The position numbers were made by a program, and so were the translations under genes. Under the pieces are notes generated by a model. It saw only the letters and a program-made list of their open reading frames with translations. It searched no databases and had not been told where the DNA came from. Positions 20,424-31,536 of a stretch of DNA of 64,000 nucleotides are shown here, in pieces. Origin of the DNA: CGIF01 sp031673915 (GTDB lineage: Bacteria; Bacillota_I; Bacilli_A; Mycoplasmatales; CGIF01); assembly GCA_031673915.1 (NCBI GenBank), contig CP125277.1:186001-250000 (forward strand). The letters are read 5' to 3'. The first letter of the stretch is position 1; every line of letters starts with the position of its first letter.

Positions 20424-22190
20424 ATGAATAATAAAGAAAAATTAAATTTAGAAAAAAAAGATAAAAATTATCTTGAATTGATTTTCAACTCGATTAGGAA
20501 ATTTGTTTCTATTAATAGGAATCCAATTATTATACTGATTATAATTTTAATAATAATTATTAGTAATTATTTTTTAAGAACAGATGATAAAATTACTGGA
20601 TTTAATAAATTTTTTTTAAATTCTGATTCTTTTAAAGGGCTTTATGAGGAACTAAAAGATAAAAAAATAAACATTAAAATAAGTTTTGTGAGAGATAATA
20701 TTTCACTTATTGAGAAAATTTATGGTTATTTTTCATTTTTTTTTAGAAACTTTTTTTATTTAATTTTATTTGATTTAATTTTTGGAAATAGAAGAGTTTT
20801 ATCTTTTTTTAATTCTTTCTTTTCAAATAAAAAGAAAGAAAAAATTGGTATAAGTTTTAAGGATATAGGAGGATTAACTGAAGCTAAAGAAGAATTGGGA
20901 GAAGTAATTGATTATTTTAAAAATTCAGAATATTTTATTAAAAAAGGCGCTAAAGTTCCAAAAGGAATTCTTTTAGTTGGTCCTCCCGGAAATGGAAAAA
21001 CTTTGTTAGCTAAGGCCCTTTCAGAAGAATGCAAAGTTGATTTTATTTTTAGGTCTGCATCTGAGTTTGATGAAGCTTTTGTTGGTGTGGGAGCGGGAAG
21101 AGTAAGAGATTTATTTTCTGAAGCAAGAAATTACCAAAACGGATGTATAATTTTTATAGATGAAATAGACTCTATTGGCAAAAAAAGATATTCTTTAGGT
21201 AATCATTATGATCAAACTCTTAATCAACTTTTGAATGAATTAGATGGTTTTTTCTCTCATGAAAAAATATTTGTTCTTGCTGCTACTAATAAAATTGATG
21301 TTTTAGATGAAGCTCTTTTAAGACCTGGAAGATTTGATAGAAAAATTTTTATTTCTAATCCTGACTTTAACGGTCGCAAGGAAATAATTAAAATTAATTC
21401 TGCTTCTAAAGATTTTGATAGTAATGTTGATTTTGATGAGTTAGCATCTATGACTAAAGGTTTTAGTGGTGCTGAAGTCACAAGCATGATAGATGAATCT
21501 TTGATAATAAGTATAAGAAGCGGGAAGAGTTTGATAGATCAAGATTCTTTGCTTGAAGCTCTTGATCGTGTTATTATGGGTCCTGCTTTAAAAAGTAGAA
21601 CTCCTAGTTTAAAGAGTAGAAAAATAACCGCTTATCATGAAGCTGGTCATGCTATTGTAGCTTTGAGTTTGCCAGATACAATTGTAAAAAAAATAACAAT
21701 AACTGCTCGTTGGAATGCTGGAGGTTATACTTGAGTGGATTTTTACAACTCTGAAAGAAATGATGATGATTTTCTTAATAAAAGTCAAATACTATCTAAT
21801 ATTATGTCTCTATTAGGTGGTAGATTGAGTGAGGAAATCATTTTTGGAATTGACAATATCACTAGCGGAGCATATTCGGATTTTAAAAAAATAACTTCTT
21901 TAATTGATGATCTTATTATTCGTTATAGTATGACTAATATTGGTGTTGTTTTAACAAGCAATTCTGATTATTCTCAAAAATTATCTAATAATACCAGAAA
22001 AAAAATTGAAGATGAAAGAGAAAGAATAATTAGAATTTGTAAAATAAGAGTAAAAAAAATATTGTTAGAGAAGAGAGAAATTCTTGATCTTTTCGCAAAT
22101 ATATTACTTGATAAAAATACTATTCAAGGAGAAGATATAAATTATATTTTTGTTAATAGAATCTCTCCTTATTTAAAATTCTTAAATTAA
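20424..22190 (+). CDS. ftsH: ATP-dependent zinc metalloprotease FtsH
   Basis: Membrane AAA+ protease that degrades misfolded membrane proteins. 588 residues. Hydrophobic segments lie at about 33-50 and 103-121, Walker A GPPGNGKT is at 186-193, CIIFIDEIDSIGK is Walker B, the second region of homology is ALLRPGRFDRKI, and the zinc site HEAGH is at 405-409. UGA-Trp at 21732. The C-terminal tail is short. It follows tilS at 4 bp. Confidence 0.96.
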
Positions 22191-22213
22191 TTGAAAAAAG
22201 AAAGGAAAAAAAT

Positions 22214-23650
22214 ATGATAAAAAAAAGAAAAACGCTTGATCTTTGAAGGGATTATGATGGATTCATTCGTTCTCTTCATTTGAAGTCAGTTGAGGAGCAA
22301 GGAAAAGATAAGAAAAAAAGAATAATTAATTATGTATTAAAGTTATTTATTATTTTTTGTGCTTCATTTTTTACTACATTAACTTTTCAGTTTTTTATTA
22401 ATCCTAATGGTCTTTTTAACAGTGGAATAAATGGTATTATTCAAGCTTTAATTGATTATTTAGTTAAATTGAATAAAATTTCTAATGAAAATTTTCCAAT
22501 TTTTTATTATTCATCTTCTTTGATTCTTAACGCTTTAATTGTTTTTTTTCTTTATTTCTTTTTTCCAAAAAATTTGGAAATGATGTCTACTTCAATATTT
22601 TATGTTTTGTTTCAACTTATTTGAAGTAATATTTTTAAATACTCTTCTTTAAAAAAATATGTTTTTAGCAGATTTGCTCCCGGAACTTGAAGTAATTTAA
22701 GTAACAGAAATCAATTAGGATTGACACTTCCTTTTTACATCACAATCGGTATTGTTTCTTCTATAATTCACACTTATGGCTATAGTTTAATTTATCAGAC
22801 TAAATCGTCCCCAGGCGGATTAGATATAATTGCTTCTGTTTTATCACAGAATGAAAACAAAAAAAATAAAAAGAATTCTTTTTCTATTGGATATCTTACT
22901 AAGATATTTGGAATCTTTGTTGTTTTTCTTATAACTTTATTTAATTTTGTTTTTGTTGAGGATAATATTAAGATAAAAAAGAATGAAGTTATAAATATAA
23001 TCAATAGTGACTCTAGTATTGATGAAAAAATAAATGACAAAGTTTTTAATAATTTTTTACAAAAATTAGCAAGAGACAATGATTTGATTCTTAATGAAAA
23101 CGAATCAAAAATTTTAGGAATTATAAAAAATTGATTAAATGATGATTCTTTGGAAATAAGAGACATTGCTCCACACTTCGAAAAAAAAGAAAAACTTCTT
23201 GAATATTATTTGTCAAAAAAAAACTCTTGTAATGAAGAAAAAAGAGGAGTTGATAGCCCTAAAAGTTTTGATCAGAAAATTAAAGATTTAGAGTTTAATA
23301 TTTATGAGAAAAATTTACTTGGATATCTTAAATATATTACTAATGATGAGAAATTGTGAGCAAGTTTAGTTTATATATTTTTTTCTTCATATTTAATAAA
23401 CCAAATATTTCCAAAAAATAAACTTGTTTATTTAACCATTAATGTTGATAATAAAGATGATTTAAACAATGTTTTTGAAATTCTTGAAGATTTTAACCCT
23501 AAATACTTTAAAGTTAATTGTTTGAATGATAGTTCTAAAGAATCTTACATAGTAAATTGCTCTATTACAAAATGAAATTATCAACTTCTTTCTATGGAGT
23601 TATCAGAGTTTGGAAAAATATTAACTAATGAAATCGATGAATCAAATTAA
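22214..23650 (+). CDS. YitT-family (DUF161/DUF2179-like) membrane protein
   Basis: 478 residues with about five to six membrane segments. NPNGLFNSGINGIIQAL and KSSPGGLDIIASVLS are the paired motifs of the YitT/DUF161 family, which is common in mollicutes and of unknown transport role. A long hydrophilic section (about 240-390) interrupts before a last membrane segment, and a DUF2179-like soluble end follows. Many Trp codons are UGA. AAAGGA lies just before ATG 22214. The end overlaps rnc by 23 bp. Confidence 0.75.
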
Positions 23651-24305
23651 TGATATAGTAAAGAGTATTGAAAATACTGGAAATTTTAAAAAAGCTTTTA
23701 TTCACAGTTCTTTTCAAAACGAACTAAAATTAGATTTTTCTTATGAATCTTTAGAATTTTTAGGGGATAGTATTTTAAATTTTCATACAACTTTGTTTAT
23801 TTATAATAAGTTTCCTAATTTTTCAGAAGGTCAAATGAGCAAACTAAAACAATTAATGGTTAAAGAGAGTACTTTGGCTGAAATAAGTAAAAAAATATTT
23901 CTTTCTAAATATTTGAAGCTTGGAGAGGGCGAGAAAAAAAATGGAGGAATTGAAAAAGTAAGTATATTGGCTGATATTTTTGAATCTTTTTTAGGAGCGC
24001 TTTATCTTGAAAAAGGAGATAAAGTTGTTTATAAGTTTTTGAGTTTGACTTTATTTAATTGATCTCAAGGGAAAGAAACAATGATTTGAGATTATAAGAC
24101 TAAATTACAAGAATATTGTCAATCTCAGAAGAATTCTCTTTGTTATAATTTGCTATCTGTTGATGAAAATGATAATAAAAAACAATTCTTGATTGAAGTT
24201 AGAGATTCATTAGGAAAGATAAATGAAAGGGGAGAAGGAAAAACTAAAAAAAGAGCTGAGCAACAAGCTGCTTATAATGCTATGAAAAAGCTTAAAATCA
24301 TTTAG
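23628..24305 (+). CDS. rnc: Ribonuclease III
   Basis: Double-strand-specific RNase that processes rRNA precursors. 225 residues. The nuclease domain shows YESLEFLGDSIL (signature) and ILADIFESFLGALY with the catalytic acidic residues; the dsRNA-binding domain ends with GEGKTKKRAEQQAAYNA. ATG 23628 is used; ATG 23637 is equally possible. Two UGA-Trp codons lie near 24059 and 24086. Confidence 0.94.
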
Positions 24306-24330
24306 TTTTTAATAACTTCGATATTTTTTA

Positions 24331-24873
24331 ATGGAATTATTTTTTAGTTTAATTACTGAATTTATCTTTATCTCTTTGTTTGATAATGGTAAACTTGTCA
24401 AAAGTATTTATGAAAGAAATCATCGTATGCATTCTGAAAATTTTATTCAGAAATTAAGATTTTTTCTTGAAGAAATTGATTTAAATTTGAGAGACATAGA
24501 TTTTATTTTTTTTGTATCTGGTCCTGGGAGTCAAACTGGAGAAAGAGTAGCAACTGCTTTTGTTATTACAATGAAAGCTTTAAAGTCAAATTTGAAAGTT
24601 TTCTACATTGACAGTTTGACTTTTCAAGCTGGATTGGAAGATAATTTTTTAAGTGTTGTTAGTGTTGGCGAAAACACTAAAAAATACTTTTTGACTGTTT
24701 TTTTAAATGGAAAATTGTTTTTAAAAAGTGAAAATTTAAATCAGGATAATTTTGATGAAATTAAAAATAAGTTTAAAAATTTAAACTTATTTTATAATTT
24801 TGAAAGAACTTCATTCTTAGAAAATTTTTTGGTCTTAAAAGATAAATTTTTAGCATTTGAAGGGTTTGAATAA
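24331..24873 (+). CDS. tsaB: tRNA t6A biosynthesis protein TsaB
   Basis: Inactive ASKHA-fold paralogue that scaffolds TsaD for t6A formation on tRNA. 180 residues. FVSGPGSQTGERVATAF matches the GPGSFTGxR motif. The C-terminal half is shortened and diverged. It lies between rnc and ymdB; its partner tsaE is 7 kb upstream. Confidence 0.85.
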   Translation: MELFFSLITEFIFISLFDNGKLVKSIYERNHRMHSENFIQKLRFFLEEIDLNLRDIDFIFFVSGPGSQTGERVATAFVITMKALKSNLKVFYIDSLTFQAGLEDNFLSVVSVGENTKKYFLTVFLNGKLFLKSENLNQDNFDEIKNKFKNLNLFYNFERTSFLENFLVLKDKFLAFEGFE

Positions 24874-24874
24874 A

Positions 24875-25687
24875 ATGAGAATATTGGTTATTGGAGATAT
24901 ATTTGGAAAAACTGGAAGAAAAGTTATTAATGAATTGCTCCCTAAAATTAGAAAAGACTTTAATGTTGATTTTGTTATTGCTAATGTTGAAAATGCAACT
25001 CATGGAAAATCTGTTTCGGAAAAACATTATTGAAATTTAAAATCAAGCGGGATTGATGTTATGACTTCTGGAAATCATATATTTTCTTTAGATGAAACAA
25101 GAGAATATATTAATAAATATGACGATTTACTTAGGCCATTAAATTCTAACCCTTTTCATCCTGGAAATGGAACTTATTTTACTGTTTTGAATGAAAAAAA
25201 AATAAGAGTTACTAATTTAATTGGGAATGCATTTATGCCTCCTGCAGATAATCCTTATTTTGCTTTAGAAAGAGTATTAGAATATGATGATTCTGATATT
25301 CATATAGTTGATTTTCATGCTGAGGCTACCGCTGAAAAAATTGCTTTTGCTTGATATTTTGATGGAAAGATAGAAGCTTTTTATGGAACTCATACTCATG
25401 TTCAAACTGCAGATGATAGAATATTATCTAAAGGAACTGCTTTTATAACAGATGCTGGTATGACAGGACCTAAAAATGGAATAATAGGAGCTGATCCTAA
25501 TTGCATAATAAAGAGGGTTAAATATGGATTTAATAGTAAAATGGAGCCTTTTGAAGATTCAGGTCAATTTAATGGTGTAATTTTTGATTTTAATCAAGAT
25601 GATAATAAAGTTAGATCTATAGAAAGAATGAATTTTTCGAGAGAGAATTATTTAAAGTTTTTTAAAGATAAATTTTTAAAAAATTAA
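24875..25687 (+). CDS. ymdB: YmdB-family metallophosphoesterase
   Basis: Calcineurin-like phosphoesterase (TIGR00282 type), reported in Bacillus to hydrolyse cyclic nucleotides and influence RNA turnover. 270 residues. Metal and active-site motifs: GDIFGKTGR, NVENATHG, TSGNHIF, DFHAEATAEK and GTHTHVQTAD. UGA-Trp at 25031 and 25351. It starts directly after tsaB. Confidence 0.92.
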
Positions 25688-26034
25688 TTATTGACAGCAG
25701 AAAAATTACTTATAGAAGTTTTCATTTAATAATTGTACTTTTTCAGGTATAAAAGAAGAATATTTTATTTAATATCATTTAATTAAAAAAACTAATTTAG
25801 ATAATATGCTGAAGAAGTTAATCATTAAAAGAATAAATTTAATGAATTAGAATCTAAATTTTAAAAAAAGCTTTAATAATTGAAGGACCGTGAAGATTAA
25901 ATTTATTTAAAGAGAAAAATTAGTTATTGATAAATGTTAGAGAATTTTACTCGACTAACATTAAGAATATTAAGAAAAAAAATTCTTCATTGCATAAGAA
26001 TCGGCACTACCTTTGGCTAATTATGTATTAGAAC
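25688..26034. other. Gene-free stretch with possible coding relics
   Basis: No intact ORF. On the plus strand, 25864-25920 reads KKALIIEGPWRLNLFKEKN, which resembles the GxxAMxxxGPW segment of sugar ABC substrate-binding proteins, then hits TAG. On the minus strand near 25990-26030 a frame reads LAKGSADSYAMKN. These look like debris of former genes, but each is too short to be sure. Confidence 0.3.
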
Positions 26035-26210
26035 TTAATGCTTAAAAGTTTGATTTAATTCAAAATAAGGATTTTCTAAATCAATCAATTTTGTTATTTT
26101 TAAAAATTTAACAGAATATCCTTTTTCATCTTTTAAATATTCGCAGATATTTCACTATCGCTAATTATTATTCCTAATCCTTGGTCTTTAATAAGAGGTT
26201 TTAATTTTTT
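26035..26210 (-). pseudogene. Frame-disrupted remnant downstream of nusB
   Basis: In frame with nusB after its TAA comes KKLKPLIKDQGLGIIISDSE. A one-base shift then gives YLKDEKGYSVKFLKITKL and LIDLENPYFELNQTFKH before TAA. The fragments join well, as a decayed gene or a decayed C-terminal extension of nusB. Family not recognised. Confidence 0.3.
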
Positions 26211-26681
26211 TTAAATACTTGAAGGTTTTTCATCTTTTGAATTAGAGATTTTTAATTCTTTCATTTTCTCTTTAGATATTTCATCTAATACTTTATTAAT
26301 ATATTTGTGTTTATCACTCTCTAAGTATTTTTTTGAAAATGAGACTGATTGTTCTATTATAGAAAAAAAATTAATTTTTTTTTCTTCTTTAAATGAATTT
26401 ATTTCGTAGGCAGCATTTGATAAGATTGCTTTTTCTAAAATTGGGATTCTTTCAATTTTTCATCCTTCTTTTAAATTACTATTAATTATATTAAATATTT
26501 TATTTTTTTCAATTTTAAAATCATTAAATCACTCTAAATCTTTAGAGTTTTTATTTTCGTTTTCCCCAGAATTTAGATAAAGTTCAAGAAATATATTAAA
26601 TTCTTTGTCATTTTCGTCTAGTAAAAAATATCGATATAGGATTAATATTTTACTTCTTTTTAATAATTTCAAAGATTTCAT
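26211..26681 (-). CDS. nusB: Transcription antitermination factor NusB
   Basis: All-helical protein that binds boxA RNA with S10 for rRNA antitermination. 156 residues, with UGA-Trp twice. The C-terminal half matches the family: WKIERIPILEKAILSNAAYE and FSKKYLESDKHKYINKVLDE (consensus FINGVLD). The N-terminus is diverged. ATG 26681. It is alone on the minus strand, followed by frame-broken sequence. Confidence 0.8.
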
Positions 26682-26856
26682 AATTGTACATTTTAAAATG
26701 TTGTTATATTAATTTTTATACATTTTATAATTTATTTTGTTGTTTTTAATCATTTGTTTTAATGATCATTTTTTCTTATTATTGTAAATTTATCTATAAA
26801 AATAATTAATATACAATTTGATAAGATAATCATTGCTTATAACTTATTAATTAATT

Positions 26857-26949
26857 GGAGGTGTACTCAAGCGGCTGAAGAGGACAGTCTTGAAAACTGT
26901 AAGGTGCATACAAGTGCACGCGAGAGTTCGAATCTCTCCACCTCCTCCA
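26857..26949 (+). tRNA. tRNA-Ser (anticodon TGA)
   Basis: A 93-nt tRNA with a long variable arm and encoded CCA. The anticodon stem ACAGT/ACTGT encloses CTTGAAA, giving TGA, which reads UCA/UCG codons. The acceptor GGAGGTG pairs with CACCTCC. Confidence 0.95.
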
Positions 26950-27238
26950 TGTTTTAAGAATGATTTAAATATTAATCTAAATGTTTAAAAAAAATTTGCT
27001 TAATATTTAAATTATCATTGCTTTAAAGGTTGTAAATTTAAAAAATTTACTAAATAATTAAAGCAAATTTCTTAAAAGTTCAAAAGTTATAAATTTATCT
27101 AAAATACTATTAAGTTAAATTAGAAATTTAATATATTTATAAATATATTAAAAATTTAAAGTTATTTTAAATTTTCTTCATTTAATATTCAATTTAATTT
27201 AAAACTTCATAGAAGTTTAGCAAAGGATTTATTTAAAA

Positions 27239-28279
27239 ATGAGTAAAAAATCATCATCGCATGAACAAGAAAAACAGAACCTTTCTGAACTTGTTATTGA
27301 GACAATTTCTAAAGAGTTTGGTGAGGAGTCAATTTCTACTTTAAAAAAAACCTATTCTGGTAAAGAAAATTTTTTGTTTTCTGGAAGTTTTTTGTTGGAT
27401 AATAAGATTGGAACTAATGGTTATCCTTACGGTAAGATAATTGAATTGTTTGGTGAGGAATCTAGCGGAAAAACAACTTTAGCTTTGCATGCTGTGAGAG
27501 AATGTCAAAAACTAGGAAAAACTGTTGTTTACATGGATTTAGAAAATGCTTTAAATGTTACTTATGCAAAGGAAATTGGAGTTGATGAAGATAATCTAAT
27601 TCTCTCTTCGCCTACTGATGGAGAAAACGCTTTTGATATAATGAAAAGATTAATTTCATTAAATGTTGGTTTGATTGTTGTTGATTCAGTTTCAACTTTA
27701 ATTCCAAAATCAGAGTTGGAAGGTGATGCTAGCACTCAAGCAATGGGCTCTCATGCGAGGTTGATGTCTAAAGGTTTAAGAATAATTAATAATGAATTGT
27801 CTAAAAAAGAAACTATTGTTATTTTCATTAACCAATTAAGACAAAAAATATCTACTTTTGGATCATTTGGAAATCCTGAGACTACTACTGGTGGAAATGC
27901 TTTAAAATTTATTGCTAGTCTTAGAATTAAATTGAAAAGAGTTGGTAAAATAGAGAAAAACGGAAGCTATATTGGAATTGAAACTCAAGCAGAAATTATC
28001 AAAAATAAATTGGCAGCTCCTTATGGAAAAGTAAGATTAGAAATTATGTTCTCTGGTGGTATTCAAAAAGAAAGAGAAGTTTTAGACTTAGCATCTGAAA
28101 AAGGAATTGTTAATAAGTCAGGTGGTTGATATTCTTATAAAGATAAAAAACTTGGAAACGGAAAAGAAAACGTTATTAAGTATTTCATAGAAAACTCTGA
28201 TATTTTTAATGAGATTGAAAATTTAGTTATTGAATCATTGAAAAAGGAAGAATCTGATTCTAAGTTAGTTGTTGAATAA
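27239..28279 (+). CDS. recA: Recombinase A
   Basis: Homologous recombination and repair strand-exchange ATPase. 346 residues, normal. Walker A is GEESSGKTT (consensus GPESSGKTT), Walker B LIVVDSVSTL, loop 2 region FGNPETTTGGNALKF. The usual DAEHALD is DLENALN here, keeping the catalytic Glu but changing neighbours. UGA-Trp at 28127. Retention of RecA is not universal in the smallest symbionts. Confidence 0.96.
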
Positions 28280-28307
28280 TTTTTATTTAAGATTATAGAT
28301 TTTTAAT

Positions 28308-28565
28308 ATGAAAAGTTTTAAAAACATACTTAGTGAAATTTTTGATTTAAATGAAATTGTCAAAAGTTTTTATAACTCTCTTTATGGTTGAATAATTTTC
28401 TTTGCATATTTTTTTTTACTTTTAGTTCTATGAATTATTAAAGAAAATAGTGAAAATATTCGAGTAACTATTTTTTGGGCTTTGATATTTTCTTCTTTAA
28501 TAGAAAGAATTTTAATATCAAAGATTCGTCACTTTTTCTTTGACTATAAAATTGATAAGATATAA
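28308..28565 (+). CDS. Small two-TM membrane protein, unknown
   Basis: 85 residues with UGA as Trp. Hydrophobic segments lie near residues 24-44 (GWIIFFAYFFLLLVLWII) and 54-70. The short basic C-terminus ends FFFDYKIDKI. It starts 28 bp after recA. Same general type as the other small membrane proteins in this window; not recognised. Confidence 0.5.
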
Positions 28566-28621
28566 ATAAAATTTCTTGATTTCTATTATGTAAGATAAGG
28601 AAATCTTTTAAAAAAAATAAC

Positions 28622-29158
28622 ATGGAAAATAATAATAATTATTTAGAAAAGGAAATGATCGAGACTATTTCCTTAATTAAAGATAAGCAAAAATATTTAG
28701 ATAGTTTAATTCATTTAAAAAAAAATTTTTCTTTTTCTCAAACTTTTAATTTGAGAAAACTTGCTTTATTAGTTGAGCTTGGAGAATTTTCTAATGAATT
28801 AGAATCTTTTAAATTTTGAAAAATTAACAAAAAAGAAAAAGATGAAAACAAAGTAAAAGAAGAGTTAATAGATTGTCTTCACTTCTTTATTAGCATTATA
28901 AATGATTTAAATGTTTCAATCGATTTGGATAGTAAAGAAGATTATGGCTGTTTTGATTTAAATGAATTATTGTTAAAAATTTTTGAGAGTACAACATATT
29001 TTTCTTTAAATATGAAGAATTCTCATTCAATTTGTAATAATTGATTAAGATTGTTTTTAGAGATTTGTAATAATCTACAGTTATCTAGTGATGAACTTTT
29101 AAGTTCTTATCTACAAAAGAATAAATTAAATATAGAACGTCTTAATAGTGGTTATTAA
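28622..29158 (+). CDS. All-alpha dUTPase/MazG-like NTP pyrophosphohydrolase
   Basis: 178 residues. The helices RKLALLVELGEFSNELESFKFW and KEELIDCLHFFISIINDL carry the E-x2-E and E-x2-D metal-binding residues of dimeric dUTPases (all-alpha NTP pyrophosphohydrolases). The likely role is hydrolysing dUTP to dUMP to keep uracil out of DNA. Trp codons at 28817 and 29041 are UGA. A strong hairpin follows the stop. Confidence 0.75.
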
Positions 29159-29163
29159 TTAAA

Positions 29164-29206
29164 AAAGATTTTTTAAGAGTCTGCTGCATTTTCTTAAAAA
29201 ATCTTT
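29164..29206 (+). terminator. 14-bp perfect hairpin after dUTPase-like gene
   Basis: AAAGATTTTTTAAG and its exact complement flank a 15-nt loop. It sits between the dUTPase-like stop and the ligA start and is probably a transcription terminator or mRNA-stabilising stem, although no long T tract follows. Confidence 0.6.
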
Positions 29207-29239
29207 CATACTAATCTATAGATAAAATTAAATAAAAAA

Positions 29240-30985
29240 ATGAATGATGAAAATTTAAAAGTTGTTGAAGATAAAATGAAAGAAAAAATTCTCATTCTTC
29301 AGAAATGAGAATATGAATATTATATTCTTGATAATCCAAGTGTTGAAGATTCTGTGTATGATGCGGTTTTTAATGAATTAAAAGATTTGGAAAGAAAGTA
29401 TAAAACTGTTCTTCCTGATTCTCCTACCAATAAGTTAAATTCAAAAATTTATAATAAATCTAAACTTAAGCTTGTTAAGAGAGATTACCCAATGTTAAGT
29501 ATCGATAATGTTAATAGTCTAGATGGATTATTAAACTTTGACAAGAGAATTAAAAAAGATTTGAAAAAAGATCAAGTTAATTACATTTGTGAATTAAAAA
29601 TTGATGGACTTTCTGCAAGCATTATATATAAAGATAAAAAAATTTTTCAAGTTACAACTAGAGGAGATGGATTTTTTGGTGAAGATGTTACTTCTAATTG
29701 TGGATTAATTGAAGACCTTCCTTTTTCTTTAGAAAAAGATTTTTGTGAAGTTCGTGGTGAAATTTATATGAGAAAAGATGAATTTTCTCATATAAATGAG
29801 GAAATCTTAAAAAAAGGATTAAAAAAACTTTCTAACGTTAGAAATGCTGCTGCTGGAACTCTGAGAACTTTGATACCTAGTAAGGATAGAAGATTAAATT
29901 TTTTTGCTTATCAGTATTTTTTACCTGAAATAAAAAGTCAAAAAGAAACATTGGTTAAGTTAAAAGATGATGGATTTTCTGTTTCAGAATATCGTTTTTG
30001 TGAAAGTATTAATGAAGTTTGAGAATATGCTAAGGATGTTGAGTTGAGAAGGGATGAGATAAATTTTTCTATTGATGGAATAGTTGTTAAGCTTGATAGT
30101 CATGATGATCACAAAAAAATAGGAGAAAATAATAAATTTCCTCGTTGAGCTGTTGCTTATAAATTTTCTTCTCAAGAATCAAAAACTTTTATAAAAGAAA
30201 TTAACACAGATGTTAGCAAAAATGGAAGAATTTCATATGTTGCTTCTGTTGAACCTACTCTTTTAGATGGAAGTGTTATTAGCAACGTAACTCTTCATAA
30301 TTTTTCATTTATCAAAAATAAACTTATTGATATAAACGATGAAATAATAATTAGAAAAGCCGGAGATGTTATTCCTCAAATTTCTGAAGTTATTAAGAAA
30401 GGAAACAGTGTTAGTTATTGAATCCCTCCTTCTAGATGTTCTTCTTGTTTTTCATATTTATCTTGAAATGATAATAATTTGTATCAAATTTGTCATAATA
30501 AAGAATGTGAACAAAAGAATATAAATTATTTAACTTTTTTTGCTTCAAAGTCCGCTTCTAATATGAAAGGAATAAGTAGTTCAATTGTTGAAAAATTGTA
30601 TAAATCATTCTTGGTCAGGAGACCCTATGAATTTTATTACTTGAAAAATAAAAAAGAAGATTTAGCTAAAGTTGAAAATTTTAAAGAGAAAACTATTGAG
30701 AATATTATAAATTCAATTGAAAAGTCTCGACATCAAGATCTTTCTTCTTTTATTTCTTCTTTTAGTATTCCGTTACTTAGTTATGTTAAAGCGAAAAAAT
30801 TGTCATCTTTATTTAATGATGATAGTCAAAGTTTATTGGAATTTATAAAGAAGCTTAATTTTGAATTAGTTGAAAAAGAGCTTGGTAAAAAAACCAGAGA
30901 AGCTTTAGACCTTTTCTTTTCAGATGAATTAAATTTGGAAAACTTTGAAAAGACGATGGTTGAAATGATTTTTGTTACCACATAA
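29240..30985 (+). CDS. ligA: NAD-dependent DNA ligase, lacking BRCT domain
   Basis: Seals nicks in replication and repair. 581 residues; the family is usually about 670. CELKIDGLSASI holds the AMP-accepting Lys. TRGDGFFGEDVT, EVRGEIYM, RNAAAGTLR and SIDGIVVK follow. The OB fold, a four-Cys zinc finger (CSSC ... CHNKEC) and a helix-hairpin-helix region are present. The protein stops before the C-terminal BRCT domain. Many Trp are UGA. The last 11 bases overlap a convergent small gene. Confidence 0.94.
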
Positions 30986-31223
30986 GATCTATAAATGCGT
31001 CTTGCTCTTCTTCTTCCTCTGCTAATTTCTCTAAATTTGTTATTACTTCTGTTAATTTTCTTATTTCTTCTTCGATATTTATTATCTCTTTATCTCTGTC
31101 TTCTTCTTTTATTTTGTTAAACTCATTTATCAGTTTAAAAATTTTTAATTTTATTTTTTCTTCTTTAATTTTTTCTTTAATCTTATTAATTTTTATCTCT
31201 TCCTTATTTTGCAAATTTCCCAT
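30975..31223 (-). CDS. Small charged coiled-coil protein, unknown
   Basis: 82 residues, nearly all Lys/Glu/Ile/Leu with heptad character (for example INKIKEKIKEEKIKLKIF). ATG 31223 follows AAGAAAGAGA on its own strand. Overlaps the ligA 3' end convergently. Low-complexity composition means the ORF could be fortuitous, but start, signal and length are reasonable. Confidence 0.45.
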   Translation of the reverse strand: MGNLQNKEEIKINKIKEKIKEEKIKLKIFKLINEFNKIKEEDRDKEIINIEEEIRKLTEVITNLEKLAEEEEEQDAFIDLMW

Positions 31224-31382
31224 AATTTATCTCTTTCTTTTATGTTTTTTTTAATATTTTTCATTTAATTTTAATGTCACATTATTGTAATTACAAATAA
31301 ATAATATAAATGATATTAATTTATTGAGCTTAGGATAATTAAAAAATCAAGTTAGATCTTTCTATTTATGAATAAGTATTAA

Positions 31383-31517
31383 ATGAAAACTATTACTCAG
31401 AAAATAAGAAGAGTTAGGGAAAAAATGAATGTAAAGAAAAGAAGTTATCAAATTTGAATTGAAAATCAAAATTTAAAGAATTTTTGTTTAAAGAAAATAC
31501 TTTATATTAAAAAGTAA
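31383..31517 (+). CDS. Small basic ORF, unknown
   Basis: 44 residues, strongly basic (RRVREKMNVKKRSYQIW), one UGA-Trp. It ends 19 bp before sufS. Composition suggests nucleic-acid binding, but no family is recognised and it may not be expressed. Confidence 0.3.
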
Positions 31518-31536
31518 TTTTTTTTAAAGATATTAA

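Noticed and set aside
22795..23166. Minus-strand ORF within the YitT-like gene
   Set aside because: Antisense shadow; the plus strand carries recognisable family motifs.
25940..26060. Small structured RNA (SRP RNA, tmRNA or RNase P)
   Set aside because: I looked for the conserved cores and found none; short hairpins only.
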